From: Bdellovibrionales bacterium GWA2_49_15
Lineage (GTDB): Bacteria > Bdellovibrionota > Bacteriovoracia > Bacteriovoracales > Bacteriovoracaceae
DNA: 64,000 nt
Direction of reading: 5' to 3'
Assembly: GCA_001769855.1 (NCBI GenBank)
Contig: MEPP01000031.1
Location: 175,407 to 239,406 of the forward strand
The position numbers and the translations under genes are program-made. Position 1 is the stretch's first letter; each line of letters opens with the position of its first letter. The notes beneath the pieces are model-generated. The model saw only the letters and a program-made list of their open reading frames with translations. It did not search any database and had not been told where the DNA came from. This document shows, piece after piece, positions 1 to 9,415 of this stretch.

Positions 1-1014
1 CACATTGGAGCCATATTCAAAACTCGGAACCTCACTCAGCACACGTTCGTAATTTTTAATCAGCTCTCGCTCATCTGAAGTTTCGGAATAAACATCTAAG
101 GAGAAGGCGATGCTCAAACCAAAGTCCAGAGTTCGAGGAAGATTGGCTTGAGTGACTCCCAGCTGAAACTGGCGCATGAGTTCCGCCGAGGCCTTTGGTT
201 TCGTCGCAGGATTTGCCCAGTTGGCGATGGCCTCGCGGCTTGCGCGCGATAATGCTTGGAATCGATTGGCCACATAGTGTTGGGAAAAGAGCAAGGCCTC
301 TCTCAAGAATATTTCTTTGGAAAGCCCGGTAGACTGCTCAATCGCCTCATAGATCTCTTTTCCTTCCAGCACCAAAGAGAGCACGCGATGATCGGCGGCA
401 TACTTGTCATGCAGGAAGGTGTAGGCCAGGGCATCTTCATAATAGTCTTCCAAATTATGCGGACCTTCCAGACCATTGAGAAGGGCCTCTTTCTCACCGG
501 ACCATTGGCGATAGAGCGCGCGACGCTCCTTATGGGCAAGCTGATTCATTAAATAGACAGCGCTTCCTTCCCTCGCCCATTTTGGCAAACGGCCATAGGT
601 TCCGAAGCTCATGTGCTTTCTAAAATAAGCATGAACTGTTTCATGGCAGACGGTTGTCTCGAGATCGGCCTGGCCGCTTAAGAATGGATAAGGGCTGAAG
701 CTCATACCTACAAAAAAGGAACCATGAGTTTCCGCAAAGCCGTCAAACGTCTCCGCTTCGATCTCACTGATCACGTCCACATTCAAGAGCTTGGGAAATC
801 CATGGCGATTGCGTTTCCAGGTTTTTCCAAAACTCTTCTCAAGTTTCTCCATACAAAGCGGGATTAAGGTCTTGATTTGCTTTTCTAAATCCTTAATTTT
901 TGCTTTTGTCACGGTTTCCATAGGAGTTGCAGGAAAGTTGTCCTTCCAAAAGGCAAAGGTCGATCCACAGGTAAAAACAAAAATTAAGACAAGGATGCGG
1001 GATAATGTCGTCAT
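1..1014 (-). CDS. Secreted gluzincin-like zinc metallopeptidase, C-terminus cut by the window edge
   Basis: The frame is open from ATG at 1014 to the window edge (338 codons read), so the protein is partial. Residues 1-22 form a hydrophobic signal peptide ending near TFA. HETVH at residues 124-128 is a HExxH zinc site, and E149 in KWAREGSAVY sits 20 residues further on, the spacing and context expected for the third ligand of a gluzincin of the peptidase-MA type. The protein is probably periplasmic or secreted; the substrate is unknown. It lies 53 bases downstream of the efflux operon on the same strand and could be its last gene or an independent unit. Family assignment rests on the zinc motif only. 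Confidence 0.7.
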   Translation of the reverse strand, partial: MTTLSRILVLIFVFTCGSTFAFWKDNFPATPMETVTKAKIKDLEKQIKTLIPLCMEKLEKSFGKTWKRNRHGFPKLLNVDVISEIEAETFDGFAETHGSFFVGMSFSPYPFLSGQADLETTVCHETVHAYFRKHMSFGTYGRLPKWAREGSAVYLMNQLAHKERRALYRQWSGEKEALLNGLEGPHNLEDYYEDALAYTFLHDKYAADHRVLSLVLEGKEIYEAIEQSTGLSKEIFLREALLFSQHYVANRFQALSRASREAIANWANPATKPKASAELMRQFQLGVTQANLPRTLDFGLSIAFSLDVYSETSDERELIKNYERVLSEVPSFEYGSNV

Positions 1015-1067
1015 AAGCGCGCATATTATCCATCATTTTTGAAGTGAACACACAAATCGTGTAAATA

Positions 1068-3710
1068 TTACTGTTTCATTCCCTTTGTGCGAAAGCGGTA
1101 GTAAAGCAAAATTACTTTCAAGGCCTGTCTTTCCAAGAAGATTTGCGCCACCAGATAATAGAGCCTGAAAAAATGATTAATTCCGACATGACCCATGATC
1201 AGAATCGCCAGACCCAATCCCATGCACTCTAGAAAGAAATTCTGCCCCTGAGAAATAAACACGCGGTCAATCAAACCGCACAAAAAGATGCCAAGACCCA
1301 AAAAGGCCATCGCCCCTCTAATGGTGGGGTAAATGTGCATCTCGGCTTCTCGTAAAACCTCATCGCGGTCATTGCCCCGGCCACGTTCGGTATCAATGGA
1401 GCGCGAGACCAAAAGGACACCGGCGAGTGTGGCCCACATGGGAAGTGCCATGGGCCATAATGAATCGAGATGAAAAGATGAATGGGCGAGAACCTTCACA
1501 AAAGGATAGGCGGCAGAACTGATCATCCCTAAGGACAGCAAGATTCCGGCGCGATAAAAAGAGTTGAGATACAAGGCCAACACGATAAATAAAAAAAGCA
1601 GGGCAAACGGGCCGTTGCGTTTAAAATCATGAAACTGGGAAGCGAGATAGGTGCTAAAGGGCGCTTGAAGGGTGCCGTCGTCCGAACTCTCTGTCAAAGG
1701 TAGCGAGTGTCTGCTCTCTGTCTCTGAACGAGAACTTTTTTCGTTGCGGCGGTCGAGCTGCGAGCGAAAAATATAGGACTCCTCGGCGGTCAAATTTTGA
1801 CTGGTTATGATCGATAGGGGAAGTGCTCCCTTCTCTTTGCGCGTCAGACTGAGCTTGGAAAATTCAAAGGCATCCAGGGTCGGCAAGGTAACATTGATGT
1901 TAAAATCCACGGGACGCATTACTGACATGTTGGCCTCTGAAAAGAAATCTGCCAGGGCGAATTTAAAACTGGTGAGGTCAACTTCAGGAAGGAGCGACAA
2001 TCCCTGGGGAGTGACCTCCCAATGGGCCAGCCACTCAAAAACTAAACTTTTTACCGGTGAGATCTGCCAAATTTTGTCGGAGGTCACAGTGTCGGGTTTT
2101 TGCTGATACATCATGACGTCACCATGGCCGCGAAAATGCGTGACCATGCGGTGAGAGAAGGGATTTTTGATTCCGTAATTCATCAAACGCCAGGCGACAG
2201 GAGACAGAAGAAAAAGGATGATGACAACATAGCCAAAGAGGGCCGAAGTTTTGATCGTAAATTTCCCCGCATGGGCGGTGGAGGTCAGCTTTTCACCGGA
2301 TTCAACCACCCACCTGAGGGGCGCAAAAAGTGCCAGAATAACCAGGGTCAGCAGCGTGAGGGGAACACCGTAGATAAAAAAGCGCAGGGTAATAAATTGT
2401 GCAATCACATTGATGTCGGTGAGAAGCAGAGGCAGCATCAGCACCAGCAAACTTCCAAGAAGGATCGCCACGGTAGGTAAATATTCCGCCAAGGTAAATA
2501 AAACCGCTTGGGTTATCTCGCGACGAATATAGGTGTGAAGCTTGGATGGGAAATAGTAACTGCGAATCCGACCCAAGAGCACAATCCAAAAAAATGAGGT
2601 CAGAATAATGGTGAACAGCAGAGCGGGAAAGTCGATCAGGGAGATTTCTTTTTCCAGCAGAGTTATCCAAAAAGGATAATGCAAAAGTAAGATGGCATCG
2701 AGGACCAGAAAGCTCAGCTGTGCTTTGAAGTGTTTGAAAATAAAATGGCCGGCGAGCAGCTGCAGGAGAATAAGCGCGATGACAGAGAGAACCACGCGCT
2801 TCAGACCGCCCAGGAAGGCGTAGACAAAAGGATAGGAAATTTTATAATCCTTGAAGGAACTTTTGGCCCAGAAGAAAAATCGGACCACCGAGACTTCCGA
2901 ATGGTCTAGCCAAACTTTCACCGTTTCAGGCATGGCGGCAGGAATAAGGGAAACTTTGGCCACGTCACCGAGGCGAATCAGAAAGGTTCCTTTAGCCCCG
3001 ATAACCACACTTTCAACTTGGGCCACGGACTTAAAGGTTCCGCTGACAAAATAAACCATATCCTGCTTCGCCCCTAAGTTGTAGGTGAAGCTATTAATTT
3101 TCAATGCCTTCCAGACAGAATCAATTCCCAGACCATGCTGGAGAATTTTATCCAGGTTGGGAACGATTTCAAAATGTGGCCTTAAACTTTCATCACTCAG
3201 GCCCGGCTCCATCTCGCGAATGGATTTTTTGTACTTGGAAAATTTCCGAGACAGATCCTCAATTTGAACTGCGGTGGGATTGTGGACAACAAGATCGGGG
3301 TAATTGCGCTGCTTAACCGCAGTGACGATCACGCGCTTGGCTTCGCCCGGCAGGAGAATTTTGAGGCGATCGATTTTTTCCTGAATGAAGAGGAAAGTGG
3401 TGCCTTCCTTCGTATTGGCCTTAAATTTTAAATTGAGAACCGCCTGCTCATGGGAGGTTGCCGACTCTAAAACCAGCAGCGCCGGCAGCCCGTTCATAAC
3501 CTTTTCGGCCACGATAGTTATCTTTCGTTCCACTTCCTTGGCCACCATTCCCGGCGCTTCAATCGTGATCGCGTATTCCAGGTAGGGCGACTCTGGCATA
3601 ATATTGAATTTGAAGTTGGAAAAGAAAATGGCCAGAACCACCGGGAGGATCAGGGCGGTAAAGACTACGCGGCGAGAACGGGCGACTTGAGTCAGATATT
3701 TTAAAATCAT
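1068..3710 (-). CDS. Degenerate RND-family inner-membrane transporter subunit
   Basis: This 880-aa protein has the RND plan: an N-terminal membrane segment, a periplasmic stretch (about 35-290), a membrane bundle (about 300-500), a second periplasmic part and C-terminal helices (about 690-880). It is shorter than usual (about 1000-1050 aa), and the first membrane bundle has no acidic residue where the proton-relay aspartate normally sits. The C-terminal segment around WATLAGVLLVSRSID aligns by eye with TM11 of AcrB-type pumps. ATG overlaps the stop of the PII-like gene (ATGA), so it is translationally coupled to it. I infer a non-pumping partner of the intact permease upstream, as in heteromeric RND systems; reductive decay is the alternative. 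Confidence 0.75.
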   Translation of the reverse strand: MILKYLTQVARSRRVVFTALILPVVLAIFFSNFKFNIMPESPYLEYAITIEAPGMVAKEVERKITIVAEKVMNGLPALLVLESATSHEQAVLNLKFKANTKEGTTFLFIQEKIDRLKILLPGEAKRVIVTAVKQRNYPDLVVHNPTAVQIEDLSRKFSKYKKSIREMEPGLSDESLRPHFEIVPNLDKILQHGLGIDSVWKALKINSFTYNLGAKQDMVYFVSGTFKSVAQVESVVIGAKGTFLIRLGDVAKVSLIPAAMPETVKVWLDHSEVSVVRFFFWAKSSFKDYKISYPFVYAFLGGLKRVVLSVIALILLQLLAGHFIFKHFKAQLSFLVLDAILLLHYPFWITLLEKEISLIDFPALLFTIILTSFFWIVLLGRIRSYYFPSKLHTYIRREITQAVLFTLAEYLPTVAILLGSLLVLMLPLLLTDINVIAQFITLRFFIYGVPLTLLTLVILALFAPLRWVVESGEKLTSTAHAGKFTIKTSALFGYVVIILFLLSPVAWRLMNYGIKNPFSHRMVTHFRGHGDVMMYQQKPDTVTSDKIWQISPVKSLVFEWLAHWEVTPQGLSLLPEVDLTSFKFALADFFSEANMSVMRPVDFNINVTLPTLDAFEFSKLSLTRKEKGALPLSIITSQNLTAEESYIFRSQLDRRNEKSSRSETESRHSLPLTESSDDGTLQAPFSTYLASQFHDFKRNGPFALLFLFIVLALYLNSFYRAGILLSLGMISSAAYPFVKVLAHSSFHLDSLWPMALPMWATLAGVLLVSRSIDTERGRGNDRDEVLREAEMHIYPTIRGAMAFLGLGIFLCGLIDRVFISQGQNFFLECMGLGLAILIMGHVGINHFFRLYYLVAQIFLERQALKVILLYYRFRTKGMKQ

Positions 3711-4000
3711 ACAATCATTTCCGTTAGAGGCCAGTGGAAGAATAGCAATCCGGTTGGCACGCCTTTATTTTTTTTGAATTCTTTCACGACGACTTTAAAG
3801 CGTTCAAGCTCGATCTCATTGAGCAGCATCAGGAGCATCTCATTATTACCCGGCCAGGTGACACTCCCCTCTTTCTTACCCTGATTGCCGGAGCCATGCA
3901 GGCCCTTAAAGTAAGTGTAATTTATAATCTCCGCCAACTTCATAAGAGTGAAGACTTCCTCGGACAGTTCAGAATCAAACACCAACATTAATGCTTTCAT
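3707..4000 (-). CDS. PII-like transporter-associated protein
   Basis: A 97-aa cytosolic protein that starts MKALMLVFDSELSEEV and resembles the small PII-like (PG0541-type) proteins encoded beside RND transporters. Both ends overlap neighbours by ATGA: the start overlaps the stop of the intact RND permease, and the stop overlaps the start of the degenerate RND subunit. This coupling implies co-production with both membrane subunits. PII-fold proteins bind small ligands and gate partners, so regulation of the pump is a reasonable inference. No classical PII T-loop uridylylation tyrosine is obvious. The family call is by appearance and context. Confidence 0.6.
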   Translation of the reverse strand: MKALMLVFDSELSEEVFTLMKLAEIINYTYFKGLHGSGNQGKKEGSVTWPGNNEMLLMLLNEIELERFKVVVKEFKKNKGVPTGLLFFHWPLTEMIV

Positions 4001-6957
4001 TGATTTTCACCATTTTGTTTGGGAAGAAAATATTCGATCGTCATGGGAGTTACGCAAAGGGAAAAGAAGGTTCCCGTGATCATTCCAAAAATATTAACCA
4101 CGGCCATGCCACGGTAAAGCTCACTGCCCTCACCCCCGACGAGCAAGGTGGGGAGCATGCCAAAGATGGTGGCAAAACTGGTCATCAGAATCGGTCGGGT
4201 CCTTTCGCCTACCGCCTCGACAATCGCCTGCGTGTTGCTCTTCCCCTCTTCCAGCTTCTGATTGGTGGCCTCCACCAGAAAGATACCGTTATTCACAATA
4301 ATCCCTACCAGCAAAATCAACCCCACCATAACCGAGGCATTCAGGGTTTCATGCATGATGATGAGTCCGATAATGGCACCACCTAAGGCCAAGGGAATGG
4401 TGCTCATGATGATCACCGACTGGGTGACCGATTTAAACTGCAGCATCAAAATGGTAAAAACAATTAAGGCAGAGAGACACAAAGCTTGAATCATACTGGC
4501 GAAACTTTCGTTCATGGTTTCCATTCCACCGCGGGGAGAAATTTTGGCGGTGGGGATGCCCAGCTTTTGGGCGATCTCGGTAATCTGCAAATCGATTTCG
4601 CCCAGGGTTGCATCTTTTAATTTAAAATAGAGCGAGGAAAAGCTTTCATTATTGAGTCGATTTAAGAGCGACTGGGTTTTTCCAAAAGATACGTCATAGA
4701 GATCACTTAAAATCGCCGTTCCCTTTTCTTTTACATGCAGGGGAAGATTGAGGAGCAATCCAGAAAATTGAACGGACAAGTCCACCGGCCGGTCAATATT
4801 AAAGCGCCCCAGATCAGATAAATCGACCTTGTGTAAGGGGATTACAATCTGGGCGAGGGATTCAATCTCATTGGAGCCCAAAGCGTGAGTCAGAATATGC
4901 TCAGGATTGAGCTGGGTTTCGGTCATGCTATAAAAATCATCGGTCAGACATTCAGAAATTTTTCCGCCCTGACACAAAAACGAGATGAAATCATGGCGCT
5001 GCTGAGTACTCAGCTCTTCCGATACAAAGATCAAACCATCATAACCCATGGCCTCACCGGTGGGAGCGGGACCGACCGGCAGGATGTGGAGACGCTCTCG
5101 CTTTAAATCTATCTTTCCAAGTCTGCCCTCAAGCTCTTTTAAAGGTAGGGAACTTTTTAATTCAAAAAGCGCTTCGATACCATTGGCACCTTTCTTGGTA
5201 ATCGCCCAATTAGAATCGGACCAGGAGGACAAGGTCTTAGCGATAGTTTTCATGGCGGCATCACCGGTGGAATCAAAGGCCCGGCGATCAATAGGGTAAT
5301 CCAGCGAGTAAACGCGACTGCTCACCATGGGAAGAAATTCGGTTTTGGGCATAAAGACCAGCATCCCCAGGCAAATGGACACGGCCAAAAGCGAGACGCC
5401 GAGCTGTCGAATTGGTTTTGCACGACAAAAATCCTGCAGCTGATGGGAATATTTCACGGTAAAATCCACGATGGTCGGACCCACGGAAAATATAATTTCG
5501 CTAAAGCGATTAGGTTTGGATTTTCTTCCCAGCACCTTATAACAAAGCCACGGCACCAAGCTGAAAACGGCCAGGAGTGAGAGAATCTGGGTGGAAACAA
5601 CCGTAAGGGCCAAGTCAGAAAATAGCTTGCTGGTAATATTTTTCTGCATGGCAATCGGCAAGAGCACCCCGGCCGAAGCCAGGGTGGACGAAACAATTCC
5701 CAGGCTGACATCCTTGACCCCGTTGACACAGGCCTTATAGAGATCGACCCCGGCCTGAACTCGACGAGTGACCGACTCCAAAATAACGGTTGAGGCGTCC
5801 GTGATCATGCCCACCGCCAAAGAAAAACCATTGAGACTAAAGAGATTGATGGAAATCCCAAAAAACTTCATGGCCAAGAGTGAGCCAATTAAGGAAGTGG
5901 GAAAAATTACCGAGGCCACCAGCACGCCGACGGGAGAGCCCAGAAAGAGCATGAGAATAAAAGAGTTCAGCGCCAGTCCGGCATAGAAGTTGCTGAGCAC
6001 ACTATCCTGCCCTTCGCGAATTTTGTCCGCCTCATTGTAGATAACTTTTTGGCTGAGTCCTGGAATGTCGCTAAACTTTTTTAAAATCTTCTCAATATTG
6101 GCGACGATGGACAAAGTGTCAGCACCGGCTCCTTTTAAGGCCTCGATAATCACTGCGGGCGAGTCACCGTTCATAAGGACTTTGACTGAACCTTCATTAT
6201 GTTTGATCGTGGCAAAATGTCCTAGCGGAACCTTTTTTTTGGTTTGCATGGAAACAACGGGAAGATTGGCAAGCTGGGCCTCGTTCTGGATATTATTGGT
6301 GAGAAGGTGGTCGAAAGATTTTCCCTTCAGGTACAAGTTGAGATTCCAAAATTCTTTGGCCGACTTGACGATATCCCCTGAGTTAACGCCGGCGCGGGCC
6401 ATATCCTCCGGCCGAACTTCCGCGACCATTCCGTTGGCCACATCACCGGAGACAATAACCTGGGCCACACCAGCGATTCGCTCAATTTCAGGCGCAATCA
6501 GGCGGGCCTTTTCGGAAATATCCTGAATGGAGTTTCCGTACAGGGCCACACGGAAAATAGGATTATTACTTGGCCGATGCAGAATAAAAATCGGATCAAG
6601 TGTGCCAGGCGCACGAGGGGCATTATCCACAATCTGGCGTGCCTTGCGCAGGGCCTCTTCTGGGGAAAAATCCCACTTGTAAAAAATAATCAAGATCGCC
6701 TTTCCGTCTTCGATCATGCCTTCCACACTGGTGATCTCTCCGGTCTGGAGGAAGGCGCGCTCCAGCGGCGCCACAACCTGTGAGGCAACCTGATCTTTCG
6801 GCATCATGGGCGAAGGAATAATAACGGCGACGGCGGGAATTTCAATGGAAGGAATAAACTCATTGGCGATATACGGCAAGGTAAAATAACCTGCCAGAAG
6901 AATCAGCAGATTGATACTAATAGTGAAAACGCCTTTCCGTATAAATGCTTCGATCAT
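3997..6957 (-). CDS. RND efflux permease (AcrB/HAE1 type)
   Basis: A 986-aa inner-membrane proton-driven exporter. It begins MIEAFIRKGVFTISINLLIL, the usual first RND helix, followed by a porter domain (about 35-310), TM2-6 (about 330-500), a second porter domain and TM8-12 (about 810-975). The TM4 segment VGMITDASTVILES keeps one relay aspartate where AcrB has two; the metal-pump CusA also has one, so this is compatible with activity. The C-terminal block VGIIVNNGIFLVEA followed by a GERTRPILMTS loop is typical of TM11. It starts 4 bases after the adaptor gene and overlaps the PII-like gene. The substrate cannot be read from the sequence. Confidence 0.93.
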   Translation of the reverse strand: MIEAFIRKGVFTISINLLILLAGYFTLPYIANEFIPSIEIPAVAVIIPSPMMPKDQVASQVVAPLERAFLQTGEITSVEGMIEDGKAILIIFYKWDFSPEEALRKARQIVDNAPRAPGTLDPIFILHRPSNNPIFRVALYGNSIQDISEKARLIAPEIERIAGVAQVIVSGDVANGMVAEVRPEDMARAGVNSGDIVKSAKEFWNLNLYLKGKSFDHLLTNNIQNEAQLANLPVVSMQTKKKVPLGHFATIKHNEGSVKVLMNGDSPAVIIEALKGAGADTLSIVANIEKILKKFSDIPGLSQKVIYNEADKIREGQDSVLSNFYAGLALNSFILMLFLGSPVGVLVASVIFPTSLIGSLLAMKFFGISINLFSLNGFSLAVGMITDASTVILESVTRRVQAGVDLYKACVNGVKDVSLGIVSSTLASAGVLLPIAMQKNITSKLFSDLALTVVSTQILSLLAVFSLVPWLCYKVLGRKSKPNRFSEIIFSVGPTIVDFTVKYSHQLQDFCRAKPIRQLGVSLLAVSICLGMLVFMPKTEFLPMVSSRVYSLDYPIDRRAFDSTGDAAMKTIAKTLSSWSDSNWAITKKGANGIEALFELKSSLPLKELEGRLGKIDLKRERLHILPVGPAPTGEAMGYDGLIFVSEELSTQQRHDFISFLCQGGKISECLTDDFYSMTETQLNPEHILTHALGSNEIESLAQIVIPLHKVDLSDLGRFNIDRPVDLSVQFSGLLLNLPLHVKEKGTAILSDLYDVSFGKTQSLLNRLNNESFSSLYFKLKDATLGEIDLQITEIAQKLGIPTAKISPRGGMETMNESFASMIQALCLSALIVFTILMLQFKSVTQSVIIMSTIPLALGGAIIGLIIMHETLNASVMVGLILLVGIIVNNGIFLVEATNQKLEEGKSNTQAIVEAVGERTRPILMTSFATIFGMLPTLLVGGEGSELYRGMAVVNIFGMITGTFFSLCVTPMTIEYFLPKQNGENQ

Positions 6958-6961
6958 AGGA

Positions 6962-7633
6962 TTAGAGAATCTTTTTTAAGCATGCCTGATTATCAGAGAT
7001 AAAATCCACCTTCCAACCAGAGGTGTACTGATTCACATCTTTAAGCAGCACGACCTGATCACAGTCCGAGAGTCCAAGACTCACGCTGACGGTTAGAACC
7101 TGTCCGATTATAATATCTTTTTTCTGAAGAACGCTGGAGAGCGCCACCACGGAACCACTCTCGGGATCGACAATGGGTGAAATTTTCTCGAGAGTTCCAA
7201 GGGATTCTGTTCCTGAAGCCAAATTAAGACTGGCACCTTGTTTCAGTTGCTGCGCCTGAGAGGGTGACAGGCCAAACTCCAAGTAGAGCTGTCCATCATC
7301 CACCACTGTAATAAGCGGCATCCCGGGAGAGATCGCGGCCCCCAGAGTGACATGCACCTTGGCCACCTTGCCATCGAGGGTGTTGTTATAATTTCTTACG
7401 GTATCCCTCTCGAAAACCTGCATCAGCTCACTGCCCTTTTTGACCTGATCACCGACCTGATTAAATATTTGATTGACCAGTCCTTGTCCGATGGCGACCA
7501 CGGTACTCATTTTTTTGGGTTTAACAATGCCATAGATTAAAACCTTCCGCTCCAGCTGAGACGCAGCTTCAGAGACGAAGAACGGGAGCCAGGCACATAA
7601 GGAGAGAACGGCTACAATAATTTTACTTCTCAT
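6962..7633 (-). CDS. Periplasmic adaptor (membrane fusion protein) of the RND pump
   Basis: I place the start at ATG 7633 (MRSKIIVAVLSLCAW), which gives a clean signal peptide and an 11-base overlap with the TolC-like stop; an upstream in-frame start would read deep into that gene. At 223 aa it is shorter than typical adaptors (350-400 aa). It shows a lipoyl-like part (GQGLVNQIFNQVGDQVKKGSELM) and a following beta-barrel region, with little room for an alpha-hairpin. It would bridge the RND permease and the outer-membrane channel. The missing hairpin suggests direct contact through the lipoyl tips. Confidence 0.8.
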   Translation of the reverse strand: MRSKIIVAVLSLCAWLPFFVSEAASQLERKVLIYGIVKPKKMSTVVAIGQGLVNQIFNQVGDQVKKGSELMQVFERDTVRNYNNTLDGKVAKVHVTLGAAISPGMPLITVVDDGQLYLEFGLSPSQAQQLKQGASLNLASGTESLGTLEKISPIVDPESGSVVALSSVLQKKDIIIGQVLTVSVSLGLSDCDQVVLLKDVNQYTSGWKVDFISDNQACLKKIL

Positions 7634-8993
7634 TCTTGTACTCCACTTCTTTGACAGAAACTTTGTTAAACTCATTGGCCTTAATGGCCAGATTTAAAAT
7701 GGCTTGCTGATAATTTTTATTGGCCTGATGGGCCTCAAGCTGGGCATTGGCCCACTCAAGACTTAAGAGTGACTCTTCAAGACCGGTACCGGCACCGCTA
7801 TTGCGAATAATTTTAGTCTGCTCCAGCTTGTGCTTTTTTTCTTCCGCGATGGCATTCTTCAGGGCGTACTCGGTCTTGGAGGTCATGGAATCAGTGTAGA
7901 GCTTAGCAATGTAGATCATATTTTTTTGCACCTCAGACTCTTTACGCTTGATCGCCATTTGGTGGGCCAGGGAGGCCTGAGCGCGCCGGGCACTGCTTTG
8001 AAAACCGTCGAAGACATTAAAGGTAAAAACCACACTCGCCCGATAATCATCGGAGGGCTCTTCCCCTTTAAAACCACCCGACTCGGAGTAGGACGAGGTC
8101 AGCATGATCGAGGGCACCCAGGGCCGCTCCCAGGAGGTCGACTCCTTGTAGCCACGATAGGTATCAATGGCCAAATTCATATTCTCGATTTCGTAGTTGT
8201 CCCGTTGATACTTGTCCTGAACTTTGGCCAGCGGAGGAAGTTCGTAATGAACCTTAATCGCGGGAGTTTTTTCCAAATCCTCGGGTTTCAGTCCTGGTAC
8301 CAAATCTTTCAACGCCTCTCGCGCCATGATTAGTCCGCCGTCAAGCCGCGCTTTCTGATGTTCCAATTCATAATATTTGGTATCGAGCTGGAGCTGATCT
8401 CCTCTTCCATACAAACTTTGTGAGCGCTGACGTTGCTCCCGCATTCGCCCCATCACCTGGCTGGCGCGATCAAGGCTGCCTTGCATATCCCGCATGGCCG
8501 AAATCTCCAGCAAGAGCTGGTAAAGCTGGGCGCGTTTTTCAAGGGCGGCGGCGGTGTTGCTGAGTTCCGAGGCACGCAAGGTATTTTGGGCGCTATTCAC
8601 GTTGGCCCTGATATTAAACCGGGAAAAAAGAACATAAGACAAGCTGAGGTCCGAGGTCCATGAGTCACGCTCCACCACCACCGATTGGGAGGTGCCAGTG
8701 GACCCGGCAATGGCCGGACCGCCGCCCACGCCAGGCGAGCTGGTGGAGGAATACGGATTCACGGTCGACTCTTGATCTTTGCCGGTGGAGACACCGGTGT
8801 TAATTGAGAGTGACGGAAAATATAGGGCCTTCGTACCCGTCACCTGCTCCCGATCGAAACCGAGTTTATATTCGCTCAATTTCAAATCGGCGTTTTGCTC
8901 AAGAAGCTGCTGCTCAATTTGCTTAAGGGTAATACCTTGACTTTCACTTATGCACAAAAAAAAGATCAGCGGCAATCCATACTTCATTTTCAT
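7623..8993 (-). CDS. TolC-family outer-membrane efflux protein
   Basis: Start ATG 8993 (MKMKYGLPLIFFLCISESQG) is preceded by GGGGA and yields a signal peptide; an upstream ATG at 9017 lies inside the STAS gene. The 456-aa product has the repeated coiled-coil helices of outer-membrane factors, with paired regions around 140-250 and 340-440 separated by strand segments, including the aromatic stretch SLSYVLFSRFNIRANVNSA and its counterpart ASVVFTFNVFDGFQSSARRA. It forms the outer-membrane duct for the pump encoded downstream. It sits one base after the STAS stop and overlaps the adaptor, so one operon is likely. Confidence 0.9.
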   Translation of the reverse strand: MKMKYGLPLIFFLCISESQGITLKQIEQQLLEQNADLKLSEYKLGFDREQVTGTKALYFPSLSINTGVSTGKDQESTVNPYSSTSSPGVGGGPAIAGSTGTSQSVVVERDSWTSDLSLSYVLFSRFNIRANVNSAQNTLRASELSNTAAALEKRAQLYQLLLEISAMRDMQGSLDRASQVMGRMREQRQRSQSLYGRGDQLQLDTKYYELEHQKARLDGGLIMAREALKDLVPGLKPEDLEKTPAIKVHYELPPLAKVQDKYQRDNYEIENMNLAIDTYRGYKESTSWERPWVPSIMLTSSYSESGGFKGEEPSDDYRASVVFTFNVFDGFQSSARRAQASLAHQMAIKRKESEVQKNMIYIAKLYTDSMTSKTEYALKNAIAEEKKHKLEQTKIIRNSGAGTGLEESLLSLEWANAQLEAHQANKNYQQAILNLAIKANEFNKVSVKEVEYKNEK

Positions 8994-8994
8994 A

Positions 8995-9330
8995 TTAATT
9001 CCCCGGCCGAGTTTCATCGAGATTGGGCGCTACCGTTTCCATCGTGAGTGCCATGGCCTTCATCAGCTCTCTGACTGTGGAATTCTCGCTTCCCAGCTGA
9101 ATCTCCACCCGGCGACCGGCCTGATGAAAGCGCCGATGGGTATCCACCATCAGTCGAATGCACTGAAAATTCAGAAAGGGACAACCCTCCAAATTAATCA
9201 ATAGATTTTGAGTGGCGATGCGATCGAGCATTTCCAACTCGTGGGCGAATAACGGATAAGTATAATCGTCAATGTCACCCAACACCGTGAGTGCAATTTT
9301 GTCTTCATGACGATGCACAGTCATGCGCAT
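8995..9330 (-). CDS. STAS-domain protein (anti-sigma antagonist-like)
   Basis: An 111-aa single-domain protein. MTVHRHEDKIALTVLGDIDDYTYPLFAHEL matches the first strands of a STAS domain in pattern, and NLLINLEGCPFLNFQCIRLMV corresponds to the strand and helix that in SpoIIAA-type proteins carries the phosphorylated serine. Here that serine position reads Asn/Phe, so classical kinase control is doubtful. It is the first gene of the efflux operon. STAS proteins also act with ABC-type lipid transporters (MlaB). A regulatory or assembly role for this pump is inferred from position only. Confidence 0.65.
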   Translation of the reverse strand: MRMTVHRHEDKIALTVLGDIDDYTYPLFAHELEMLDRIATQNLLINLEGCPFLNFQCIRLMVDTHRRFHQAGRRVEIQLGSENSTVRELMKAMALTMETVAPNLDETRPGN

Positions 9331-9415
9331 GCTGAATCCTTAAGTTGGCTTGTTTATTAAGAAATTTTAGACACTTTGGGGGTGAATAGAAGAATGAAAA
9401 AACTGCCTCTCGAAA

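Noticed and set aside
256..1042. Plus-strand frames within 1-1042
   Set aside because: They are complements of the secreted metallopeptidase gene read on the minus strand, which has a signal peptide and zinc motif.
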